Assembly: GCA_023269645.1 (NCBI GenBank)
Contig: JAHFPR010000082.1
Location: 2,256 to 8,444, forward strand
Source of the DNA: Alphaproteobacteria bacterium
GTDB taxonomy: Bacteria; Pseudomonadota; Alphaproteobacteria; Rickettsiales; UBA8987
Direction of reading: 5' to 3'
Length of the DNA stretch: 6,189 nt
This document shows, piece by piece, positions 1-4,515 of the stretch. The translations under genes were made by a program, and so were the position numbers. The notes beneath the pieces are model-generated. The model was not told where the DNA came from. It was given only the letters and a program-made list of their open reading frames with translations, and made no database searches. The first letter of the stretch is position 1, and every line of letters begins with the position of its first letter.

Positions 1-112
1 ATGCGAGCATCCATGCGGTATCGCCGCTATCCACAGTCGCAGATGCCGCAGAAGGCATCAATAGCACCAATAACGCACTTAAAAGTAACAATAATCGTGG
101 ATGGGTAAGCAT
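1..112 (-). CDS. amt: Ammonium transporter, 5' end only (signal peptide and start of the first Amt segment)
   Basis: The first 37 codons of a leftward gene are visible, and the rest lies outside the window. The product begins MLTHPRLLLLLSALLVLL, a short basic start followed by a leucine-rich hydrophobic core. A likely signal peptidase site follows the ASA at residues 23-25. The mature part then reads TVDSGDTAWMLA, and DSGDTAWML is the characteristic opening of Amt/MEP/Rh family ammonium channels, just before their first membrane helix. Amt proteins are trimeric inner-membrane channels that take up ammonium and are normally blocked by the P-II protein GlnK. The start is supported by a GGAGGA sequence 6 bases upstream. 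In many proteobacteria glnK precedes amt. Here the gene upstream is an unrelated hypothetical, so any glnK is elsewhere or was displaced. Identification rests on a short segment but the motif is distinctive. Confidence 0.85.
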   Translation of the reverse strand, partial: MLTHPRLLLLLSALLVLLMPSAASATVDSGDTAWMLA

Positions 113-118
113 AGTGAA

Positions 119-124
119 TCCTCC
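119..124 (-). promoter_or_regulatory. Ribosome-binding site of amt
   Basis: Read leftward, the sequence is GGAGGA followed by TTCACT and the ATG. This near-perfect Shine-Dalgarno at 6-base spacing fixes the amt start. The AT-rich stretch at 125-200 probably carries the promoter. A TATAGT at about 156-161 (leftward) could be a -10 box, but I see no convincing -35 box and no clear GG-N10-GC sigma-54 signature. Confidence 0.8.
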
Positions 125-238
125 AAATAGTTGTGTTAAACATTACCCCACTGCCACTATAGGCATATAAGTATCTAAAATAAAAGAGAATTTTATGGTG
201 CGGTGCAATATAAAAACAGGCGGCGGCGATGCCGGAGA

Positions 239-955
239 TTACCAGCTTTTGTTATTCTGCTCGCGGCTTTTGATGTCATCCATCAGGGCATTCAGCGCAT
301 CCTCGCTGCAGAAATTGAGCTGCACGGCCAGCTCGCCGAAGCGGATTTCCGCGCCCTGCTGCGCCAGTTTGTGCTGTCGCTCCATGATTTTATCCCGCTG
401 CCCGGCGGTGATAAGCCCGGCGGCGATCATCCGGCTGCCCATCAGGTTATTGGCGTGCACCTCCCGGCTGCGCGCATAAAGGCGGGGGGAGGGGACGTAG
501 CGATCCTTCAGCAGTGCCTTGTTGCGCAGCTCCTGTTGCAGTTCAGCCATCTGCACACGGCTGCAGAAGCCCATCTGCACGGCTTCTTCCTCAAAGAGTG
601 CGCGCTCGCCTGCGGTTTTCAGGGCGCGCACCTCCTTTTCTATTTTCTCGCACTGGGCAAGCGTGACTAATCCAGCTTTCACAGCTTCAGCGGAGATGCG
701 GATGTTCTCGTCGCCGAGCGTGTGCGCATCAGGGGAGGTTCCGGCGGTTTCCTCCTCGCGCATGGCGGAGGGCGGCACGGCGTGGGTGGCAGTTTCCAGA
801 ATCCGCTCCGGCGGGGGAAGGGGCGATGCGAGGTTCGCGTTGGAAGGAACGGGGGCGGCGGCGGGTTGCGGGGCGGAGGGTGCGGGCGCGGGCATATCCG
901 CATCCACGGGCACACTATGCCGACGCAGTACATCCTTGAACGAATCCTTACCCAT
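239..955 (-). CDS. Hypothetical protein with two copies of a GspE/MshE N-terminal-like helical module
   Basis: I do not recognise this 238-residue protein as a named family. Residues 1-20 are charged, residues 21-70 form a proline- and alanine-rich linker, and the rest is helical. Two modules repeat with an 85-residue period: AGLVTLAQCEKI (94-105) matches AGLITAGQRDKI (179-190), and EEAVQMGFCS (123-132) matches GELAVQLNFCS (207-217). The pattern 'glit..q...i..... f.e.avqlnf.s...l..l' is reminiscent of the helical repeats in the N-terminal domains of type II secretion and type IV pilus ATPases (T2SSE_N/MshEN), some of which bind cyclic-di-GMP. This is inference from pattern only. There is no signal peptide or membrane segment, so it is probably cytoplasmic. 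The start MGKDSF has a poor ribosome-binding site: a GGAGGGG lies 21 bases upstream, too far away, and no better in-frame start is visible. The gene lies 126 bases upstream of amt in the same direction. The regular internal repeat argues that this frame, not the long rightward frames over it, is real. Confidence 0.72.
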   Translation of the reverse strand: MGKDSFKDVLRRHSVPVDADMPAPAPSAPQPAAAPVPSNANLASPLPPPERILETATHAVPPSAMREEETAGTSPDAHTLGDENIRISAEAVKAGLVTLAQCEKIEKEVRALKTAGERALFEEEAVQMGFCSRVQMAELQQELRNKALLKDRYVPSPRLYARSREVHANNLMGSRMIAAGLITAGQRDKIMERQHKLAQQGAEIRFGELAVQLNFCSEDALNALMDDIKSREQNNKSW

Positions 956-1011
956 GCCGTATACCCATAATAATATCCCCTCCCGGAACGCTGGTCTCCA
1001 TACTATAATAT

Positions 1012-1056
1012 CCCCCTGTACCGCACAAGCGCGAAGTGGTTGTGCGGTACAGGGGG
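1012..1056. repeat. Perfect 17-bp inverted repeat with an 11-base loop
   Basis: The arm CCCCCTGTACCGCACAA (1012-1028) is the exact reverse complement of 1040-1056, around the loop 1029-1039. It lies in the divergent gap between the leftward hypothetical gene and the rightward tRNA. No U-tract follows on either strand, so it is not a standard intrinsic terminator. It could be an operator or a dispersed palindromic element. Leftward, the arm nearer the hypothetical gene starts TTGTGC and is followed after 15 bases by TATAGT, a possible but weak promoter for that gene. Confidence 0.85.
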
Positions 1057-1116
1057 TGCTGCGGAATAGTGCGGAACAGTGCCCAGAAAACAGCCGGAAT
1101 CCCTGAACTATTCCTG

Positions 1117-1143
1117 TTGCAATTTGGAAAAGCGGTCTTTAAT
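1117..1143 (+). promoter_or_regulatory. Possible promoter of the tRNA-Leu gene
   Basis: TTGCAA (1117-1122) and TTTAAT (1138-1143) resemble -35 and -10 boxes but are only 15 bases apart. Transcription would start near 1150, giving a leader of about 70 bases that includes the 29-bp tandem repeat. This is weak evidence, based on position and base match alone. Confidence 0.3.
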
Positions 1144-1198
1144 GTGCGCCGAGGCGCGAGGCGGCCAAAAATGTGCGCCGAGGCGCGAGGCGGCCAAA
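1141..1198 (+). repeat. Perfect 29-bp tandem duplication upstream of tRNA-Leu
   Basis: Positions 1141-1169 and 1170-1198 are identical 29-base units, starting AATGTGCGCCGAGGCG and ending GGCGGCCAAA. Each unit can form a small GCGC-CGAG-GCGC hairpin. A related GGCCAA recurs at 1207-1212, inside the palindrome CTTGGCCAAG (1204-1213). The array ends 24 bases before the tRNA and would sit in its precursor leader if the promoter is further left. Confidence 0.95.
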
Positions 1199-1222
1199 GC
1201 TGCCTTGGCCAAGCGGATGTAG

Positions 1223-1307
1223 GCGGACGTGGCGGAACTGGTAGACGCGCCAGGTTTAGGTCCTGGTACCGCAAGGTGTGGGGGTTCAAGTCCCTCCGTC
1301 CGTACCA
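1223..1307 (+). tRNA. trnL: tRNA-Leu, anticodon UAG, with encoded CCA
   Basis: An 85-base class II tRNA that folds completely. The acceptor stem GCGGACG (1223-1229) pairs with CGTCCGT (1297-1303), with a G-U at the first pair. The D region GGCGGAACTGGTAGACGC is typical of leucine tRNAs. The anticodon stem CCAGG (1250-1254) pairs with CCTGG (1262-1266) around the loop TTTAGGT, placing the anticodon UAG at 1257-1259, which reads CUA and other CUN leucine codons. A variable arm with a GCAA loop (about 1267-1279) marks a class II tRNA. The T stem GGGGG (1280-1284) pairs with CCCTC (1292-1296) around TTCAAGT. Discriminator A1304 and CCA 1305-1307 are encoded. A tRNA-Leu just upstream of tig is seen in other alphaproteobacteria. 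Confidence 0.97.
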
Positions 1308-1334
1308 CGCTTCGCCCTTACGGGCTATGCGTGG
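1305..1334 (+). repeat. Hairpin overlapping the tRNA CCA end
   Basis: CCACGC (1305-1310) pairs with GCGTGG (1329-1334). Inside it, GCCC (1314-1317) pairs with GGGC (1322-1325) around a TTAC loop. The outer arm begins on the encoded CCA, so the fold competes for the tRNA 3' end or presents it for processing. There is no U-tract, so it is not a classical terminator. Confidence 0.7.
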
Positions 1335-1350
1335 CGCAGCCAGGCGTAGA

Positions 1351-1410
1351 CTGTTAGGCCGAAGCAGTGCCCGGCGTAGCTCGGAACAAGCGAAAACGGG
1401 CAGGTAACAG
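1351..1410 (+). repeat. Branched inverted-repeat structure
   Basis: CTGTTA (1351-1356) pairs with TAACAG (1405-1410), and inside it TGCCCG (1368-1373) pairs with CGGGCA (1397-1402). Two nested stems sharing one centre suggest a folded RNA or palindromic element. It may form one structured tail with the hairpin at 1305-1334. The stems are short, so chance is possible. Confidence 0.45.
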
Positions 1411-1463
1411 CAATTATTCGTTGCACATAAACAAGGGCATTTATCCTCTTAAAGCAGCAAGGT

Positions 1464-1589
1464 CGTCATCGCCCGAATCGCGTAGCGATTATAGAGCTTG
1501 CCCCTGCGAAGGCAGGGGGCGATCCATTCTTGCAGCAGGCATGAATTCCCCTATAACTTTTTGCTCGCACAAAAAGTCGGGGAATGACG
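1464..1589 (+). repeat. Composite palindromic repeat, copy 1
   Basis: Two palindromes lie side by side between near-inverted ends, CGTCATCGCCC (1464-1474) and GGGGAATGACG (1579-1589). In the first, ATCGCCC (1468-1474) pairs with GGGCGAT (1517-1523). It encloses AATCGC-GTA-GCGATT (1476-1490) and CCCCTGC-GAAG-GCAGGGG (1501-1518, which shares bases with the outer arm). In the second, ATTCCCC (1545-1551) pairs with GGGGAAT (1579-1585), enclosing ACTTTTTG (1556-1563) paired with CAAAAAGT (1570-1577). The same architecture appears in reverse after clpX at 5821-5964. No reading frame in it looks coding. Confidence 0.8.
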
Positions 1590-1668
1590 GGGTATTTGTT
1601 TCAAGGGTGGGTGCGATTTTAGTGAGCATCCCTCACCTGCTTTTGCTTTAAAATAACCGGAACGGGCA

Positions 1669-1697
1669 TTGTAATAAGCATAAATTGATGCTATTCT
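1669..1697 (+). promoter_or_regulatory. Promoter of vapBC
   Basis: TTGTAA (1669-1674) and TATTCT (1692-1697) each match four of six consensus bases and are exactly 17 bases apart, placing the transcription start near 1704, just before the vapB ribosome-binding site (AAGGAG, 1708-1713). An inverted repeat lies across the spacer and the first base of the -10 box. Confidence 0.55.
1677..1692. promoter_or_regulatory. Probable VapB operator (inverted repeat)
   Basis: AGCAT (1677-1681) and ATGCT (1688-1692) form an inverted repeat with a 6-base spacer. Allowing one bulged A, the arms extend to AATA-AGCAT and ATGCTATT. It sits between the -35 and -10 boxes, touching the latter, where a bound ribbon-helix-helix antitoxin would block RNA polymerase. 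VapBC modules typically autoregulate through such sites. Binding here is inferred from position. Confidence 0.5.
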
Positions 1698-1721
1698 AGT
1701 GCCTAACAAGGAGCAGAAAAT

Positions 1722-1907
1722 ATGCGAACCACGATTGCATTGGATGATGAACTGATGGCGAAGGCTCAGGCATTTACCGGACTCCAGGAGAAATCCTCGC
1801 TGGTGCGGGAGGCACTGAAAGCCTTGATCGAACGTGAAAGCGCGCGCAGGCTGGCGCGGCTCGGCGGAAGCGAACCGGAGCTTAACCCCGTACCCCGCCG
1901 CCGCTAA
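1722..1907 (+). CDS. vapB: VapB-type antitoxin of a type II toxin-antitoxin pair
   Basis: A 61-residue protein. The N-terminal MRTTIALDDELMAKA is the beta strand and first helix of a ribbon-helix-helix DNA-binding fold. KSSLVREALKALIERE (25-40) is the second helix, and the C-terminal part (41-61, ending in PRRR) is the arginine-rich tail that usually wraps the toxin. The start ATG lies 8 bases after AAGGAG (1708-1713). The antitoxin should bind and neutralise the PIN-domain toxin encoded next and repress the shared promoter with it. Its stop codon overlaps the toxin start in TAATG, indicating translational coupling, which is typical of such pairs. Length and sequence pattern agree with the short VapB group that starts MRTTIALDD. 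Confidence 0.93.
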   Translation: MRTTIALDDELMAKAQAFTGLQEKSSLVREALKALIERESARRLARLGGSEPELNPVPRRR

Positions 1908-2278
1908 TGCCCCTTGTTGATACATCGGTATGGATCGAGCATCTGCGCTGCGGCGATGCTCGACTCACGAAGCTGCTTGATGCCGGACAGGTTTTTATCC
2001 ATCCCTTTGTCACTGGCGAACTTGCGCTGGGTAATCTGCACCATCGCGGCAAGCTGCTCTGTCTGTTGGGCGATCTGCCGCAAGCCACCCCTGCAAGCGA
2101 CGAGGAAGTGCTGGGATTCATTGAGCATTATAGGCTTTCGGGGACAGGAATTGGCTATATAGACGCGCACCTGCTGGCATCTGCGCAGCTTACGGCGGTG
2201 TCTTTCTGGACGCGGGATAAACGTCTCCATGAGGCCGCGCTTCGCTTAGGGCTTGCAGAGAACGCGCAGGTTCTGTAG
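1907..2278 (+). CDS. vapC: VapC-type PIN-domain ribonuclease toxin
   Basis: A 123-residue single-domain PIN protein that should be a magnesium-dependent endoribonuclease. Family members usually cut initiator tRNA, other tRNAs or rRNA and so halt translation. The four conserved acidic residues are all present: D5 in VDTSVWI, E38 in TGELALG, D86 in GYIDAHLL and D104 in WTRDKRL. The toxin therefore looks catalytically intact. Its ATG overlaps the vapB stop by one base and it has no separate ribosome-binding site, so it is probably translated by coupling. It ends 37 bases before tig with no visible terminator, so transcripts could read into tig. The RNA target cannot be told from sequence. The pair sits as an insert between tRNA-Leu and tig. 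Confidence 0.95.
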   Translation: MPLVDTSVWIEHLRCGDARLTKLLDAGQVFIHPFVTGELALGNLHHRGKLLCLLGDLPQATPASDEEVLGFIEHYRLSGTGIGYIDAHLLASAQLTAVSFWTRDKRLHEAALRLGLAENAQVL

Positions 2279-2315
2279 AAACGCTTACGGATTACTCTTG
2301 AACTAAGGAAAATAT

Positions 2316-3695
2316 ATGCACGTTACACAAGTTAAATCGGAAAAGCTGAAGCGGGAATATAGCATCACCGTGCCCTCTGCGGATATTGCGGAGAAAATTG
2401 AGGCGCGGTTGAAGGTTATTGGCAAGGACGCGAAACTTCCGGGGTTCCGTCCCGGCAAAATCCCGCCGCAGATTCTCCGCAAGAATTACGGGCAGCGTGT
2501 GCTCGGTGAAGTGCTGGATCAGGTGGTGAGCCAGAGTTCCCAGGAAGCCATCGCCAAGCAGGGCGAGCGTCCCGCGCTCAAGCCGAAAATCGAGATCGTC
2601 GGGGATTTTGCGGAAGGCAAAGACCTCACCTATAAAATGGAATACGAGGTGCTCCCGAAAGCACCGGAAGTAAAACTGGCGGACATCACGCTGGATCGCC
2701 CGAAAGTGACCATCTCCGATAAGGAAGTGGCGGAGGCACTGGAAAAAATCGCGACGCAGTCCAAGGATTTCGCCCCCGTCGTGCGCGCCGCGAAAGCGGG
2801 CGATGCGGTGCTGATTGATTTCAAGGGCTTCATGGGTGACAGGCCGTTCGAGGGCGGCGAGGCGAAAGGGCATCAGCTTGAACTCGGCAGCGATGCGTTC
2901 ATTCCCGGTTTCGAGGAAGGGCTGATTGGCGCGAAGCCAGGTGAAAAGCGTGATGTGCACGTGGAGTTCCCGAAGGAATACCATGCGGCTGACCTTGCCG
3001 GGCAGAAGGCGAAGTTTGAAGTGACCGTACATGAAGTGCGGGAAGCCAAAGCCTCCGAAATCACTGAAGATCTTGCGAAGAAGCTCGGTTTCGACGGTCT
3101 GGATAAGCTGCGGGAAGCGGTGAAAGCGCAGATGGAAGGCGAAGTGGCGGGCGCGGTGCGCACACGCCTCAAGAAGCAGCTATTTGATCTGCTCGATGAA
3201 GCAAGCCCCTTCAACGTGCCGGAAGTGATGGTGAAGATGGAGTTCGATTCTGTCTGGCAACAGGTGCAGAACGCGCGCAAGTCCGATCCGGATTCGGAGG
3301 ATTTCAAAGGCAAGTCTGACGAGGATCTGCAGGAGGAATACCAGGTGATTGCCGAACGCCGCGTGCGGTTGGGCATCCTGCTCGCTGATCTTGGGCAGAA
3401 GCAGAAAATTTCCGTGAACCAGCAGGAACTCACCCAGGCGATTCTTCAGGAAGCGCGCCGCTATCCCGGCCAGGAGCGTGAGGTATTCGAGTATTACCAG
3501 AAGCATCCGGAATATATCGAAATGTTCCGTGGGCCGATTCTGGAAGAAAAAGTTGTTGATTTTATCCTCGAAAACGTGACTGTTAAGGACAGGGAAGCCA
3601 CCCTGGAGGAATTGCGTGAGCCGGAGGAAGGTGCGGAGAAATCCGAAGGTGCTTCCAAAGGCGACAAGGCAAAGAAAGGGGCGAAGAAGCAGTAA
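2316..3695 (+). CDS. tig: Trigger factor, ribosome-associated chaperone
   Basis: A 459-residue protein, close to the usual family length. The N-terminal ribosome-binding domain (about 1-145) carries the signature GFRPGKIP at 43-50, which docks at ribosomal protein L23 by the exit tunnel. An FKBP-type peptidyl-prolyl isomerase domain spans about 160-243, including GDAVLIDFKGFMGDRPFEGG and IPGFEEGLIGAKPGEKR. The helical SurA-like C-terminal domain (about 245-425) forms the arms of the chaperone cradle. The last 30 residues are a low-complexity Glu/Lys tail ending in KKGAKKQ. It shields nascent chains and speeds proline isomerisation in the cytoplasm. The ATG follows AAGGAA (2305-2310) by 5 bases. 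It heads the tig-clpP-clpX block. No convincing promoter is visible just upstream, so transcription may come from vapBC or the tRNA region. Confidence 0.98.
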   Translation: MHVTQVKSEKLKREYSITVPSADIAEKIEARLKVIGKDAKLPGFRPGKIPPQILRKNYGQRVLGEVLDQVVSQSSQEAIAKQGERPALKPKIEIVGDFAEGKDLTYKMEYEVLPKAPEVKLADITLDRPKVTISDKEVAEALEKIATQSKDFAPVVRAAKAGDAVLIDFKGFMGDRPFEGGEAKGHQLELGSDAFIPGFEEGLIGAKPGEKRDVHVEFPKEYHAADLAGQKAKFEVTVHEVREAKASEITEDLAKKLGFDGLDKLREAVKAQMEGEVAGAVRTRLKKQLFDLLDEASPFNVPEVMVKMEFDSVWQQVQNARKSDPDSEDFKGKSDEDLQEEYQVIAERRVRLGILLADLGQKQKISVNQQELTQAILQEARRYPGQEREVFEYYQKHPEYIEMFRGPILEEKVVDFILENVTVKDREATLEELREPEEGAEKSEGASKGDKAKKGAKKQ

Positions 3696-3742
3696 GGAGG
3701 ATCGGGAGCGTTTCCGGTTCCAATAACACAAGAGGGGAATAC

Positions 3743-4393
3743 ATGAAGGAATTTGATGCAGCATCCGGCCATGAGCCGGAAACTATGAATATGCTCGTGC
3801 CCATCGTGGTTGAGCAGACCGGGCGTGGCGAGCGTTCCTACGATATTTATTCCCGCCTGCTGAAGGAACGCATTATTTTCCTCAACGGTCCGGTGAATGA
3901 TTACGTGGCCTCGCTGGTGACGGCGCAATTGCTCTTCCTGGAATCCGAAAATCCGGATAAGGATATATATATGTACATCAACTCGCCGGGTGGGGTGGTG
4001 ACTTCCGGTCTGGCGATTTACGATACGATGCAGTATATCCGCCCGAAAGTGGCCACGCTGTGCTTCGGCCAGGCGGCCTCGATGGGTTCGCTGCTGATGA
4101 CGGCGGGCGAGCCAGGAATGCGCTATTGCCTGCCGAATTCGCGGATCATGATTCACCAGCCTTCCGGGGGCTATCGTGGCCAGGCGACGGATATTGAGAT
4201 TCACGCCAGGGAAATCCTGGAACTGAAAAAGCGGCTGAACAATCTGTATGTGAAGCATACCGGCCAGAAGCTCGCCATGATCGAGAAAAACATGGAGCGT
4301 GATAATTTCATGAGTGCCGAGCAGGCCAGGGATTTCGGGCTGGTGGATACCATCGTGGAAAAACGCCTGGACGACACCAAGGATAAGAAGTGA
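3743..4393 (+). CDS. clpP: ClpP serine protease, proteolytic subunit of ClpXP
   Basis: A 216-residue protein of normal length. The Ser-His-Asp triad is intact: S113 in GQAASMGS, H138 in MIHQP and D187 in MERDNFMSAEQA. The oligomerising core with YMYINSPGG (76-84) is present. Fourteen ClpP subunits form a barrel that degrades unfolded proteins passed in by ClpX or ClpA. The start ATG follows AGAGGGGAA at good spacing. Met15 and Met17 (MNMLVPIVVEQT) are in-frame alternatives near the usual mature end, and the first residues are probably a propeptide removed by self-cleavage. It starts 47 bases after the tig stop, which suggests one transcript. A palindromic element follows before clpX. Confidence 0.98.
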   Translation: MKEFDAASGHEPETMNMLVPIVVEQTGRGERSYDIYSRLLKERIIFLNGPVNDYVASLVTAQLLFLESENPDKDIYMYINSPGGVVTSGLAIYDTMQYIRPKVATLCFGQAASMGSLLMTAGEPGMRYCLPNSRIMIHQPSGGYRGQATDIEIHAREILELKKRLNNLYVKHTGQKLAMIEKNMERDNFMSAEQARDFGLVDTIVEKRLDDTKDKK

Positions 4394-4404
4394 CAGCTTT
4401 TGCC

Positions 4405-4471
4405 GTCATCCTGAGGCCAGAGGCCGAAGGATCTCCCGCAGTATGAGATCCTTCACTGCGTTCAGGATGAC
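4405..4471. repeat. Palindromic repeat between clpP and clpX
   Basis: GTCATCCTGA (4405-4414) pairs with TCAGGATGAC (4462-4471). Inside are GGCC-AGA-GGCC (4415-4425) and GAAGGATCTC (4426-4435) paired with GAGATCCTTC (4445-4454). The fold is a cross-shaped structure with two arms. There is no U-tract, so in RNA it would be a stability or attenuation element rather than a clean terminator. Its GTCATCC ends resemble those of the composite repeats at 1464-1589 and 5821-5964. Sequences of the type GTCATCCTGA...TCAGGATGAC are common dispersed repeats in bacteria. Confidence 0.85.
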
Positions 4472-4515
4472 ATGGTGCTTAGGCTCGGAATGAATAAACT
4501 TAAGGGGAACTACGC

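Larger units (their letters stand above)
1308..1721. other. Gene-free stretch between tRNA-Leu and vapB
   Basis: I see no credible gene in these 414 bases. Short open frames here lack ribosome-binding sites and run across repeats. The stretch holds the post-tRNA hairpin, a branched fold (1351-1410), a 126-bp composite palindromic repeat (1464-1589) and the vapBC promoter region (1669-1721). The rest (about 1411-1463 and 1590-1668) shows nothing I can name. Confidence 0.75.

Noticed and set aside
140..165. Sigma-54 promoter for amt
   Set aside because: A TGGCA is present on the minus strand, but no GC lies at the required distance after the GG, so the -24/-12 signature fails.
212..234. Possible leftward terminator after the hypothetical gene
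   Set aside because: The stem CGGC-ATC-GCCG has only 4 pairs, and the T-tract at 212-216 is separated from it by 7 bases, so it is not a convincing intrinsic terminator.
203..670. Rightward open frames over the leftward hypothetical gene (203-670, 195-479, 519-1106)
   Set aside because: No ribosome-binding sites and no recognisable motifs. The leftward frame has an internal 85-residue repeat that points to real coding.
1036..1407. Rightward 123-residue open frame
   Set aside because: It runs through the 29-bp tandem repeat, the whole tRNA-Leu and the post-tRNA hairpin, so it cannot be a credible gene.
1464..1589. CRISPR array
   Set aside because: The repeats are palindromic units with no regular direct repeat and spacer pattern, and no cas gene is present.
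2292..3764. Long minus-strand open frames opposite tig (2292-3032, 2873-3433, 3180-3764)
   Set aside because: They are antisense to a complete trigger factor gene and show no domain or start signal.
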